Below are positions 8,808 to 17,793 of a stretch of 64,000 nt of DNA, one piece after another; position 1 is the first letter of the stretch; each line of letters begins with the position of its first letter. The stretch lies in assembly GCF_001039005.1 (NCBI RefSeq), contig NZ_LDWR01000024.1, forward strand, positions 50,625-114,624. The letters run 5' to 3'. Source of the stretch: Burkholderia cepacia (GTDB taxonomy: Bacteria; Pseudomonadota; Gammaproteobacteria; Burkholderiales; Burkholderiaceae). The position numbers and the translations under genes are program-made. Below the pieces are notes generated by a model, which searched no databases, had not been told where the DNA came from, and worked only from the letters and a program-made list of their open reading frames with translations.

Positions 8808-9592
8808 TCCGCATCCCCCAGCGATCGCAGGTACCGTCCAGCGATACCCGCATAGGCCGGGCTGTGATCAACGACCTGACGAAGGGCGTAGGCGGGCGTC
8901 ACATCGCCGGCTATCGACACGTAGGAGGCCGGGAGGGCGCAGCCGCTGCTGTCGACCTGACTGTTTGCATCGCCGCCCCGTGTGACGACGTACGCCGGCA
9001 CGCGGGCGACGCGATACTGCGTGAACGCCTTCGGATTCACGACGATGCCACCCGAGGCGATGCCGAGCCGCTGCATCTCGGCGGCGGTCGCCTTGAGAGA
9101 GTCGTCCTTGAAGCCCCGAAACACCACGGTCCCGCCAGCCTGGTTCATGGTCTTTACCAGGCGCACCAGCGACGCTGCAGGCATGGAGAAGCTGGCGAAC
9201 GCAACGAACGAGTCCGTGACCCGCCGCTGCGTCCGGCTCTCGTACCGCTTCGCGACCGCGAGCGGATCCGCACCGGCCGCGGCTGGCGCCGGCGTCGGAA
9301 GGTTCGGGAACGCATTGCCGTCGTGGGCTGCTTTCGCGGATGCCTGATCCATCTGCCGAGCACGATCGCCTTGGATCCGGCGCATCTCCGCGTCGATCGC
9401 GCCGGAAGCTGGCATTGCGCCGCGATACCGTTGGGCGCCGCTGGCCGCAGCGTCGAAGGTGGCACGGCGCGTGCTGTTGATCTGCTGCTGCTCATGTGCG
9501 AGCGCGTCGTTCGACACGGTTTGCGCCGACACCGGAATAGCTGCAAGGCCGATCGAGCTGACAGCCGCGAAGCAGGAAATGATCCGATTCAT
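8804..9592 (-). CDS. trbC: TrbC, F-type pilin assembly protein
   Basis: 262 residues with a signal peptide (cleavage near PVSAQT). The C-terminal half shows the TrbC block: FVAFASFSMPAASLVRL, GTVVFRGFKDDSLKAT, VVNPKAFTQYRV and VPAYVVT, a thioredoxin-like fold without a CXXC. TrbC is periplasmic and required for pilus assembly with TraW and TraU. It overlaps traU and the traN N-half by 4 bases each. Confidence 0.93.
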   Translation of the reverse strand: MNRIISCFAAVSSIGLAAIPVSAQTVSNDALAHEQQQINSTRRATFDAAASGAQRYRGAMPASGAIDAEMRRIQGDRARQMDQASAKAAHDGNAFPNLPTPAPAAAGADPLAVAKRYESRTQRRVTDSFVAFASFSMPAASLVRLVKTMNQAGGTVVFRGFKDDSLKATAAEMQRLGIASGGIVVNPKAFTQYRVARVPAYVVTRGGDANSQVDSSGCALPASYVSIAGDVTPAYALRQVVDHSPAYAGIAGRYLRSLGDAE

Positions 9593-10620
9593 TGCGGGAG
9601 ATCTCCCAGGTTGGCGCCCATGCAGCAGTTGCGCTTGCGGAAGATCTCGTAGGCGAAGTCCTCACCGGTGTACGGGATCATTTTTCCGGCGCCCCAGAGG
9701 GCAGATGTGCGGCCATACGGCTGGCAGCACTGGCCGTTGATCTGGTCGGTTTGCGCGACCGGGTAGAGCATCGTGTACTTGTATTGGGTCTTGTCCATCA
9801 CGGGCTGCAGGTAGTAGCCGCACATGGCGCCGTCACCTGTCGTGCCCCACATCAAGCCCTCGCGATGAAGCTTTGCGGTCATGCGCTCGACCAGCAGCGA
9901 TGACGCCTGGATGGCCGACACATGGGCCTGAACGTGGCCGTTGAACGGGTAGATCGACCCATTGCAGCCTGCGCACCAGAACAGGAGGTTGCTGCCGAAT
10001 CCGAGGCTCGAGAGCACGCAGTCGCCGGCGCAAGCAGCCTGGGCGATCGGGCTGCCGAACAGATAGGTTTCCGGCTCGAGGAGCATGGTGAGATCGTCGT
10101 CGCTCCATGTCGGGTCGACTTCGGTCATGTACGCGACGTCGAAACTGCCGGTCTCCATGCATGGATCGTCGAGCAGGATCTCGGTGTAGTACATGACCGG
10201 GTCCGTGTACCAGTGGACCTGATAGAAGCTCTGTTTGGTGTCGTCCTTCTGCTCGCGCACTTCGCCCTCCGGCGCATGGATGCCGGGATTCAGCGAGATC
10301 CCCCCAAGGGACACGAAGCAATAGGGCGAGCGCGTGACGTCGACGCGACGGATCGGCTCCCAGAAGCTGAACTTCACGCCGAACGTGCCGTTGCAGAAGC
10401 AGAGGAAGCCGCCCGGGTTCGAGGTGTCGTCCTGGCCCATGTTCATGAAGGTCACGCTTCCGATCGCCATCGGAAACGCGCATTCCCAACATATATCGGT
10501 GATCGGATTGGCGAATCGGCCGACACACTGGCCAGCATCGGCCGGCGCCGAGAAAGAGATGCAGGCGACCAGCAGTGCGAGCGAGACGAGCCAACGTCGA
10601 AACAGAAGGCGCGTGCTCAT
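9589..10620 (-). CDS. traU: TraU, F-type DNA transfer/mating-pair formation protein
   Basis: 343 residues with a signal peptide ending ADAGQC, then the diagnostic ITDICWECAFPM block, LCFCNGTFGVKFSFWEP and the late CGYYLQPVMDKTQYKY and CCQPYGRTSALWG stretches. About 16 cysteines suggest multiple disulfides, consistent with the DsbC-like protein encoded in the same operon. TraU is periplasmic and important for DNA transfer. Start overlaps the upstream gene by ATGA. Confidence 0.95.
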   Translation of the reverse strand: MSTRLLFRRWLVSLALLVACISFSAPADAGQCVGRFANPITDICWECAFPMAIGSVTFMNMGQDDTSNPGGFLCFCNGTFGVKFSFWEPIRRVDVTRSPYCFVSLGGISLNPGIHAPEGEVREQKDDTKQSFYQVHWYTDPVMYYTEILLDDPCMETGSFDVAYMTEVDPTWSDDDLTMLLEPETYLFGSPIAQAACAGDCVLSSLGFGSNLLFWCAGCNGSIYPFNGHVQAHVSAIQASSLLVERMTAKLHREGLMWGTTGDGAMCGYYLQPVMDKTQYKYTMLYPVAQTDQINGQCCQPYGRTSALWGAGKMIPYTGEDFAYEIFRKRNCCMGANLGDLPQ

Positions 10621-11615
10621 GACAGCAGCTCCTGAAGCGCCGGATACACGTCAAATGCGAGGTCGAGCAGGTGTGCGCTGAGGTGATGGCCAATGCGGTA
10701 GGCAATGGGCAGGAGGACCACAGCAGCCATGAGTGCTGCCAGGACAACGCAAACATAAAACGATATGCGAACGCCTTCCGACACGGCATCGACGACGACT
10801 TTGAGCGCTGCGACAATCATCGGAGTTCGCGGGGGCTCAGCGGCGGCCGCCACATGAGTCGGTTCATCAAGCTGAACCACGTTGTCCGGGGCGATGCCAA
10901 TGCCGAGCGACACCTTTACACCATCCTGAATGCGCCAAATCAGGTCTTGTGCGTCGGTCTCGCTCAGGTTCTCTGCAACGACACTCGCCGTGTTGCCGGA
11001 TCCGTGGATGTCTCCCGCGATCACCCGATATGCGAGCTGGGCCTCAAGGCCGGCCGGTCGACGCTCTGCCTGGACAGAAAGGTGCTTGACCTCATTGCCC
11101 CACGAGGCCGCCTTCCAGTTGAAGGTCGCAAACTGTTGAACGCCCGAAACGATGACCTGGTCACCGACGACATCGACCGTCAACAAGACCGACGCATGTG
11201 CCGGGGAAATAGCACCGCTAAACGACCCCGACACCTCGGTAGCTGCCGAGCTATCGATTGTTGGAATGTCGCCGGCCGCAGTGACATGTCGTCGTTGCTC
11301 TTCTGCCAGGAGGGCAGCGGTCGACGGACCCATGTGCATGTAGACTCGCTCATACTCGAGCGCGTCTACGATTTCTTTGGCGAGCAGATATCCGATCGCT
11401 TCGCTCTCGACGGCTTCTACCGCGCGCCCAAGCACCTGCATTGCGACATCTGGAGCGGGGGCACGATACCAGCGCTTTGCAAACCGAAAGTCGAGACGCA
11501 GTGCCTCGGTCTTGAATGCCCCCAAGATGGCTTTGCCATTGGAGTGCGGAAGGTTCGCGATAACCGCTGCGGTGATCGCGTCGTCGGTGATATCCACGGT
11601 CATGAGTTCGGCCAT
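10617..11615 (-). CDS. Hypothetical tail-anchored membrane protein, 332 aa
   Basis: Start taken at ATG 11615, preceded by ACGGAGATTC. The C-terminus has one strong hydrophobic segment (ISFYVCVVLAALMAAVVLLP, residues about 285-310), so the protein is probably tail-anchored with most of it in the cytoplasm. The rest is alanine- and valine-rich with no recognised domain. It is inserted between traW and traU, where F-type operons often carry element-specific genes. Confidence 0.62.
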   Translation of the reverse strand: MAELMTVDITDDAITAAVIANLPHSNGKAILGAFKTEALRLDFRFAKRWYRAPAPDVAMQVLGRAVEAVESEAIGYLLAKEIVDALEYERVYMHMGPSTAALLAEEQRRHVTAAGDIPTIDSSAATEVSGSFSGAISPAHASVLLTVDVVGDQVIVSGVQQFATFNWKAASWGNEVKHLSVQAERRPAGLEAQLAYRVIAGDIHGSGNTASVVAENLSETDAQDLIWRIQDGVKVSLGIGIAPDNVVQLDEPTHVAAAAEPPRTPMIVAALKVVVDAVSEGVRISFYVCVVLAALMAAVVLLPIAYRIGHHLSAHLLDLAFDVYPALQELLS

Positions 11616-11638
11616 TACAGAATCTCCGTAGGTTTGGG

Positions 11639-12292
11639 CTACCGCAGTTGAGCCGCCGGCTCTTCCTCGAGCAGCAACTGGTTGCCTTGCTGGCTGATCA
11701 CGGCCGGCACACGGGTGATCCCGAAACGCTGGGTCAGACGTCCTTGCTGGTCGAAGTACACCTGTCGCTTCCACGACTTCGTCAGGTCGAACCACGATCC
11801 CGCGGTCAGGATCGGCTTGACTGCATCGCCGGAGCGAGACGCCATTGCCTGCACCGCCTTGACCTGCGCGGCATCGCGGCCATCAAAGAACACCAGGCGT
11901 TCATGGAGCGTGACGATGTCAAGCGGATTGATGCGTGTGCCGGCGGGCACGATGACCGCGCCCTCATCATTGGTGACAGGTTTCGCGTACGTCACCGTGG
12001 GATCGATCAGGCGACTCGAATACTCGGTGACGGCGGTGAGACCCGACACGGCTGGCAGTGACGTGATGTCATGCAGCGCCCGCTGCCGGGCGCGACGCTC
12101 AATGGCCGCGAGTCCGCCATTTGCTCGCAGCTCGAGCAGACGGTGCTTCAGCATCGCGATCGCATCGTGCTCGGCGATGGGGTAGGTCGGGCCGACCACA
12201 CCCAGGTCGTCAGCACGCGCGCAAAGTACTACCGTCGTGAGCGCTGCGGCGATGACGAGGCGCGGCACGGCACGCCGATCAGAAGACTTCAT
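11639..12292 (-). CDS. traW: TraW, F-type pilus assembly protein
   Basis: 217 residues from ATG 12292, directly after GGAGGCCT. A signal peptide is followed by GVVGPTYPIAEHDAI, the typical TraW opening, then INPLDIVTLHERLVFFDG, GSWFDLTKSWKRQVYFDQ and the C-terminal LTQRFGITRVPAVISQQG. TraW is periplasmic and acts with TrbC and TraU in pilus assembly. It overlaps the signal peptidase gene by 14 bases. Confidence 0.94.
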   Translation of the reverse strand: MKSSDRRAVPRLVIAAALTTVVLCARADDLGVVGPTYPIAEHDAIAMLKHRLLELRANGGLAAIERRARQRALHDITSLPAVSGLTAVTEYSSRLIDPTVTYAKPVTNDEGAVIVPAGTRINPLDIVTLHERLVFFDGRDAAQVKAVQAMASRSGDAVKPILTAGSWFDLTKSWKRQVYFDQQGRLTQRFGITRVPAVISQQGNQLLLEEEPAAQLR

Positions 12293-12788
12293 AGGCCTCC
12301 CCAACGATCGCAGATTGAGGAACGGTGCCGGCGACCGCGTACCGCGAATCGAGGCTGTTCGGGTTCGGAGTGGTCACAAAGTAGTGATCCGGCGGGATGA
12401 CGCCGGCACTGGTCGGGAAGAGCGCCATACCCGCGAGCGAGAGGGGCTTGGCGTAACCGATATAGGTCTGATTGACCCAAACGTCCCGGCCGATTACGTA
12501 TACGACATCACCAGGCAGGCCCACGACGTGCTTGATGAACGTCAGGCCCGCGGGATAGGTAGCGCCGCCATGCCAGCGAAACGCGATTGTGTCGCCAAGG
12601 TGCGGACGACACGGCCCCTTGCGGATGAAGTAAAGCGTCCCCGGCAGGCTCGTCGACATGTTGAACGACAGGCCGTACCAGGGCGTCAGGCTCCAAGCCA
12701 TCGCGGCCACGATCGACAGCGCCACCATGGCGCGGACGAACCGGCGATAGCAGAATAGCCGCACAGTGGGAGCGACGGGCGGGATCAC
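12279..12788 (-). CDS. TraF-type (S26) conjugative signal peptidase
   Basis: 169 residues from GTG 12788, overlapping the trbI stop (GTGA). One N-terminal membrane anchor is followed by the catalytic serine block NMSTSLPGTLYFI and the general-base lysine in FIKHVVGLPGD; a later block is NPNSLDSRY. This is the TrhF/TraF S26 family, which matures pilin or other tra precursors. The ORF extends upstream in frame but only the overlapping GTG fits the domain boundary. Confidence 0.85.
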   Translation of the reverse strand: MIPPVAPTVRLFCYRRFVRAMVALSIVAAMAWSLTPWYGLSFNMSTSLPGTLYFIRKGPCRPHLGDTIAFRWHGGATYPAGLTFIKHVVGLPGDVVYVIGRDVWVNQTYIGYAKPLSLAGMALFPTSAGVIPPDHYFVTTPNPNSLDSRYAVAGTVPQSAIVGEAYEVF

Positions 12789-13159
12789 TTGGCGATCCTC
12801 CGAGCGATCAGGTCGGTCAGATCCGGCGCATCGCCGGCGAGCACCGCGGCCTTGTTGACGACCACGCAACCGCACTGCGTGCCAAGCTGGTCCAGCGCGA
12901 TCGACAGGCGCTTTGCGTAATCGCCGGCATGCTGCGTCGCCTTGTTCTTCGCGTCGTCGGTCATATGCACCGGATCGCCGTTGTTGAAGGTCTTCAGCAG
13001 TGTTTCCTGCTCATCGCTGATGAGCTTCTGCACGTCGACGACGACGACTGGCGCCGCTTTTTCGCGTTGCGTCCAGAAATAGACGAGCGGGGAAGCCAGC
13101 ACCAACGAGGCGCAGACCGAAACGATGCTTGTCAGTACGAGGTCGTGTCGCATAGTCAC
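12785..13159 (-). CDS. trbI: TrbI, F-type inner-membrane pilus protein
   Basis: 124 residues with one N-terminal membrane segment (LVLTSIVSVCASLVLASPLV) and a periplasmic tail starting VVVVDVQKLISDEQ; the C-terminus CGCVVVNKAAVLAG is typical of short F-type TrbI proteins, which influence pilus retraction. The start is GTG 13159 (GTGA overlap with traC) or ATG 13153. Located between traC and the signal peptidase, as in other MPF-F operons. Confidence 0.85.
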   Translation of the reverse strand: MTMRHDLVLTSIVSVCASLVLASPLVYFWTQREKAAPVVVVDVQKLISDEQETLLKTFNNGDPVHMTDDAKNKATQHAGDYAKRLSIALDQLGTQCGCVVVNKAAVLAGDAPDLTDLIARRIAK

Positions 13160-15750
13160 TTCCGTTTGGTTTCGATCAGGGCGCGAATCGCGTCCTCGGT
13201 GGGCGAACCGGTGGTACGCAGGCGCTGCATGAATTCGAAGTCCGGCCCCTTGGTGGTTGCCATCGCCAGCGTGAATTCATCGGGGATATGCCGCAGCAGG
13301 TGGGTGCCGCCGTTGGGGTCCACGAGAATGAACTCGCTGTAGCGACCGGGCACCGGGTGCAGCGACTTGAGCAAGCGCTTCAGGCCGGGCGACAGGTCCA
13401 TGACGTCGCCCTTCTCAATCTTCTTGAGCGTGTCGTCGCTCTGCTTGAGGTGGAACTTCCACGCCGAGTTGTCGAACGCAGCCTGCGTGGCTTTGTTCAT
13501 CGCGGCATCTGTGATCCCCTGTGTCGCAAAGAAGAAACTGCCCTCATACTTGCGTGCACGGCGGTAGCCCTCCTCCATGAAGTCAGCAGTCTCTTCGTCG
13601 TCTCCTACGATTTGCCATCCTTCGTCTTGAAGGAACAGCTTCGGTCTCGAACGATCGAAGCGATACATCTCGTTCGTGACCTGGTTGGTCAGCCCGAGCA
13701 TGATCACCGTGCGCAGCTGGGGATCGCTATTGAGGTGCTCGAGCTCGAGGCCGACTACCTCGTTATCGAGCCGGACGTTGGTGTGACCGTTGACGTACTC
13801 GCCGTAAACGCCGCCCATGCAAAACGGTTCAAGCCGCACGGCGAGCTCGTATGCAACGCGTTCGGGCTGATCGTTCTGGTCCTTCAGAGTCAGCAGGGCG
13901 TCGCGAACCAACGTCGGGTTGCCCCCTTGCTTTTCCCGTTCCCACACAATCCGGACCGCTTTGTCGAGCAGCGCGCCCTCGAACGGGGTGATCGGCGCGG
14001 TCGGGGAGACCATGCGCGCGATAATCGGTCGAATGAACTTCACCTCGCTGTCGAGACCGTTTTCGGCATCGGCACCGGCCGTGGAAAACGCGTTGATGAT
14101 GATTCGCGAGCCAGGCTTGAAATCGATGTACTGACCGCCGGCCATGTCGATCTGCTTCTCGTACGAGTAGCCGACGTCACATATGCGGATGATCCCGCCA
14201 ACCGATCGGAAGGCGCCGATGATGTCGTTCATCAGCACCGACTTGCCAGCCCCAGACGTACCATCGACGAAGCCGTTAAAGTTCGTGCTGCTCGAGTAGA
14301 TATCCACGAGCGTGGGCGTACCACGGCGTCCAAAGAACAGCAGGCTGGCGCGACCGTCGGTGCCAGCCCACTCGCCGAGCACGGGCGCCATGTCGGTGGC
14401 GTTCACTGTGGTTTTCGTGGTGATCAGCCGGAACCGCTTCAGGTCATCGCGCATGTCGCTCGTGAGCATCATGGGCATGGCCGACAGGAACGTCGTGAGC
14501 TGCTGCGTCAGCATCGGGAAGAGCTTGAAGCGTTCGGCGCGCCAGATGCCTTTCGCGGCCGCGACGCACTGCTCCATCTTCTTGCGCGGAGCGAAGAGCG
14601 TAAGCGTGTGATAGAGCTCGCACATCGAACCGCCCTGCGTAAGCTGCATCGAAACAGCCTTCCAATCCTGGTTCTGCAGCGCGAGCTCTGGCTGCAGTTT
14701 GGCAATCTTCGATTCCGCGTTCTGTGTCGCACGTGCACCACGCAGGGCCGCACGCGTTTCGACCGCGCTTTGGTCGAGAATCAGGACGCCGCACGTAATC
14801 AAGTAGGGGCAGGGGTATTGGTGCACATCGTTGAAGAGCGACCCAACGATGTTGTTCATCTCCCACAGCTCTTTGCTTTTTGGATACTGATGCACGCCAA
14901 AGCTGCGCACCGCGATCCGAGAGTCCGGCTCGCCCGGTTCCTCCGGCGGCAGACCGAACAGCAGCTGGTTCGCCCTTACGCGGATGTGGTGGCCGAACAC
15001 CGTTAGCTGGTCGCGAATGGGCTTATCGCCGCTGTAGGTCTGATCGATTGTGTCGGCCCCGTCGCCAAAGAAGGCGTCCGGATTGAGGATCGGCCAGAGA
15101 AAACGCTTCAGATCGTCCGGCTCGGCGGTCCGGCTCGCGAGACTGGCAGAGCGCAGCGTCGCGCCGACAACTTCGCGCAGATTCTGGATTTCTTCGCGAA
15201 GCTTCAGATCATCCGCGCCCCCCTTTCGCACGATCGAGAGCAACAGCCGCTTGTCGGTGATCGCGTAGTTCTGGCCAGGAAACAACGGCTGGCCGAGTTT
15301 GGAGCGCACCGACGCAGCACGGCGCTCTGCCTGCTCGAGGTAAAAGGAAGGCGCAGCCCCCGATTCGGCGTATTGGCGTCGCAGGTCGACATAGGCGTTG
15401 AGCGACTCCTCGATGATCGGGTCGGCGAGAAGCAACCATTGGACGCCATAGCCCGCGGGCAACGAGTCATAGATCCCGTGCAAGCTGCGAGTCAACTCGG
15501 AGTCGGCCCCCGTCTGCGGTGCGACGACCAGCACGAAGCCGACCGAGTCGGTGTTGTAGTACAGCTCGGTGGCGGGGTCATACTGGTCATACGGCAGCAG
15601 GTTATGAAGCCCGACCGTCTCGATACGCCGTTGGTCGGCTGCTACTGGCGACGGCGGCCCGAGATCATCGTCAGTGCCGAGAATCGCTTCGGTAATGGCT
15701 GTTCGCGCAAGCTCTTTTGCGTCATCGATCCAGGTCTGCAGGGTGCTCAT
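13156..15750 (-). CDS. traC: TraC, VirB4-type secretion ATPase
   Basis: 864 residues from ATG 15750 with an AGGAGCC ribosome site. The N-terminal VirB4/CagE domain includes LLPYDQYDPATELYYN. The Walker A motif GTSGAGKSV lies near residue 500 and Walker B with KLFLQDEGWQ near 710, followed by RKYEGSFFFATQG. It is the membrane-associated ATPase that powers pilus assembly. Length matches the F-type TraC family. The stop overlaps trbI by 4 bases. Confidence 0.97.
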   Translation of the reverse strand: MSTLQTWIDDAKELARTAITEAILGTDDDLGPPSPVAADQRRIETVGLHNLLPYDQYDPATELYYNTDSVGFVLVVAPQTGADSELTRSLHGIYDSLPAGYGVQWLLLADPIIEESLNAYVDLRRQYAESGAAPSFYLEQAERRAASVRSKLGQPLFPGQNYAITDKRLLLSIVRKGGADDLKLREEIQNLREVVGATLRSASLASRTAEPDDLKRFLWPILNPDAFFGDGADTIDQTYSGDKPIRDQLTVFGHHIRVRANQLLFGLPPEEPGEPDSRIAVRSFGVHQYPKSKELWEMNNIVGSLFNDVHQYPCPYLITCGVLILDQSAVETRAALRGARATQNAESKIAKLQPELALQNQDWKAVSMQLTQGGSMCELYHTLTLFAPRKKMEQCVAAAKGIWRAERFKLFPMLTQQLTTFLSAMPMMLTSDMRDDLKRFRLITTKTTVNATDMAPVLGEWAGTDGRASLLFFGRRGTPTLVDIYSSSTNFNGFVDGTSGAGKSVLMNDIIGAFRSVGGIIRICDVGYSYEKQIDMAGGQYIDFKPGSRIIINAFSTAGADAENGLDSEVKFIRPIIARMVSPTAPITPFEGALLDKAVRIVWEREKQGGNPTLVRDALLTLKDQNDQPERVAYELAVRLEPFCMGGVYGEYVNGHTNVRLDNEVVGLELEHLNSDPQLRTVIMLGLTNQVTNEMYRFDRSRPKLFLQDEGWQIVGDDEETADFMEEGYRRARKYEGSFFFATQGITDAAMNKATQAAFDNSAWKFHLKQSDDTLKKIEKGDVMDLSPGLKRLLKSLHPVPGRYSEFILVDPNGGTHLLRHIPDEFTLAMATTKGPDFEFMQRLRTTGSPTEDAIRALIETKRK

Positions 15751-15764
15751 GTATGGCTCCTGGG

Positions 15765-16424
15765 TCAGTGATCGGTCGCGGCCGGCAACGCGCCCGCGCG
15801 ATCGATTGCACCAGCAGGCGTGAGAATCCCCTGCATGACCCGGTCGGCATTCGACATCTGTGTCGACGATGAATCGGTGTTGGTGGCAGTGGCCGCTGGC
15901 TTGCCACCGGCGTCCGGCGCAGGCGTCGGCGGCAGCACGGGCCGGAACGCGGCCTGGATACGCTCCTGGTTGTGGGCGATCGACCAGTGGCCGGAATCGA
16001 CGATCAGATAGACGTACTCCTGATCGTGCAGATCCGAGTCGGCGTCCTGCCACGGCGCGAACCAGACCCGCATCTCTCTCGCGGCCGTATGAACGGCAGC
16101 ACCGCTGTCCAGCGCTTTGGGGAGGATGCCGGCGGCGCCGATGGCAGGCAGTGCATTCGCTCCGGACGTAGCACTCGATGGCGAGCTCGGTTCAGCGGCA
16201 TAGGTGCCGAGTGCGATGTTCGTCGTCGCGCCCGCGCCGGTGTGCACACGCTGGTCAGGGAGGTTGTGCGCCATTGCGTTGGCGTAGATTCCAGACATGC
16301 TGCTGCAGAGCACACCTTCAGGTGCCTTGCAGGCAAACTTTGAACTCGCGTCGTATCCGCTGAAGCTGCAGCCGGTGAGGCCGAGGAAGGCGGTGAATGT
16401 GGCGAGCATGGCCTTGTTTTTCAT
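15765..16424 (-). CDS. traV: TraV, outer-membrane lipoprotein of the core complex
   Basis: 219 residues from ATG 16424 (AAGGTGATC upstream). The lipobox LTGCSFSGYDASSKFACKAP is the TraV hallmark, placing lipidation on the first cysteine; further conserved positions are GVLCSSMSGIYANA. The C-terminal third is Ala/Pro/Thr-rich and probably flexible. TraV anchors the TraK-TraB core complex in the outer membrane. Starts 3 bases after the DsbC-like gene stop. Confidence 0.93.
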   Translation of the reverse strand: MKNKAMLATFTAFLGLTGCSFSGYDASSKFACKAPEGVLCSSMSGIYANAMAHNLPDQRVHTGAGATTNIALGTYAAEPSSPSSATSGANALPAIGAAGILPKALDSGAAVHTAAREMRVWFAPWQDADSDLHDQEYVYLIVDSGHWSIAHNQERIQAAFRPVLPPTPAPDAGGKPAATATNTDSSSTQMSNADRVMQGILTPAGAIDRAGALPAATDH

Positions 16425-16426
16425 GA

Positions 16427-17326
16427 TCACCTTGCTCCGAGCCATTGATCGATTGCCTCAGCGCTGGCTGCGCCCGGCATCACGCGCCCGTCCTCGCTCA
16501 CCAGCGCGGGTGTGCCGGCAATGCCCAGGCTCGCGGCCAGTGCTTCGTTTGCGTCGATCGGGTTGGCGCACGAAACGAGCTTCGGCTCGACTCGAGGCGG
16601 TGCAGGCGTCTTGTCCGACCCACCCGTCGCGGATGAACCTTGATTGCGCATCCACCGTGAAAGCGCGAGAGGCATCCACGCGTGCCACGTGGCGAGTCGA
16701 TCCTCCGCACACCAGATCGCAATCGAATGTGCTCGCGCCCGCGGGTGAATCGACTCGAGCGGGTACAAGAAGCGGTAGATCGTCACGTCCTTGAGCTTGG
16801 AAAGGTCATCCTCCAAGACGAGGCAGTACGGGCAATCGGGATCGTCGAAGATCGCAAGCTTGCGACGGCCGGTGCCGTGAACCTCGACGAATGCGTCCCG
16901 CAGCCGATCAGCGGGAAAACGAACCTTCTGCAGCGCCTGCTCGAGGGGTACGGTGAGATCCTGTTGCGTCACCATGTCGAAGAGGTGGCCGAACAAGAAG
17001 TAGCGACCGGTGGCGTCGGTGTAGGCCGCCTTGTTGCCCATCACGACTTCGTAGATGCCGGCCGACGGCGTGGCAGCAACCTCACGAAACTGGGTAGACG
17101 GGTAGCGCGCATGGAGCGCCGCCTTGAGGGCGGCTACGCCAGGATCGAGGTTAGGATCGGCTGGATTGATAGGCGACGCTGCCAAGACTGCGGGGGACGC
17201 AGTTGCGACCGGGGCCGAACTCGATCCGGCGACGGGTGCCGATACCGTGGACGTGCCCGGGGCGGTACATCCCGATCCGATGCACGTGGTCAAAAGAAGG
17301 GCGAAAGTGAGTTTGGCCTGTTTCAT
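16427..17326 (-). CDS. DsbC-like periplasmic disulfide isomerase (lipoprotein)
   Basis: 299 residues from ATG 17326, which overlaps the HNH gene stop (ATGA). The N-terminus has a lipobox-like GSGCTAPG, so it may be lipid-anchored. The C-terminal domain has the active-site block IFDDPDCPYCLVLEDDL (CPYC) and the cis-Pro IAGTPALVSEDGRVMPGA, as in DsbC. The function is to shuffle disulfides in cysteine-rich Tra proteins such as TraU and TraN, both encoded downstream. F encodes TrbB for a similar role. Confidence 0.9.
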   Translation of the reverse strand: MKQAKLTFALLLTTCIGSGCTAPGTSTVSAPVAGSSSAPVATASPAVLAASPINPADPNLDPGVAALKAALHARYPSTQFREVAATPSAGIYEVVMGNKAAYTDATGRYFLFGHLFDMVTQQDLTVPLEQALQKVRFPADRLRDAFVEVHGTGRRKLAIFDDPDCPYCLVLEDDLSKLKDVTIYRFLYPLESIHPRARAHSIAIWCAEDRLATWHAWMPLALSRWMRNQGSSATGGSDKTPAPPRVEPKLVSCANPIDANEALAASLGIAGTPALVSEDGRVMPGAASAEAIDQWLGAR

Positions 17327-17793
17327 TGGATCGTTGAGCATGGTGAGGACGGGGTGCCGCCGGAGGACGCCGAAGCCGTACCGCTGTTGCACGAGGTATG
17401 GGCACGCTCGAAATAGAAGACGACGGGGGCACCAGTTTCCCGAACGAGCCCGTAGCACTTCGCAAGGCGGTAGATCGGGTGGTATGCATTGAGGGAAGCG
17501 ACATGCCCAACGAGCGACTGCCGCCACTGCTCGAGCGACAACTGCCCCTTGCTGATGTTGCAAGGCGGACAGGACGGCATGTAATTCGACTCGACGTCGC
17601 GCTCCGGATGTCTGGGTGGGCCGCTCACGAGCCGCCATTGACCGTCCGAGGCTCGCTTCGTCTCGACGGCGCGCACAACAGGGTCGACATGGTCGCCGTG
17701 CCAGCGATCGGGCAGCGGCGTTCCGCAGTACGCGCAGTGTCCGTCGTACTTGAGCCGAAGCCGCTCGCGCTGGGCCTTCGTCAGCCGGCTCAC
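17323..17793 (-). CDS. HNH endonuclease
   Basis: 156 residues with the start GTG 17793 overlapping the upstream stop (GTGA). The HNH core is recognisable: RLRLKYDGHCAYCGTPL, then WHGDHVDPVVRA (the DH of the motif) and NYMPSCPPCNISKGQLSLEQ, with two CxxC zinc sites. HNH proteins cleave or nick DNA. Its place inside the tra operon between traB and the DsbC-like gene is unusual; it may be a homing-type or anti-DNA function carried as a passenger. Confidence 0.88.
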   Translation of the reverse strand: MSRLTKAQRERLRLKYDGHCAYCGTPLPDRWHGDHVDPVVRAVETKRASDGQWRLVSGPPRHPERDVESNYMPSCPPCNISKGQLSLEQWRQSLVGHVASLNAYHPIYRLAKCYGLVRETGAPVVFYFERAHTSCNSGTASASSGGTPSSPCSTIQ

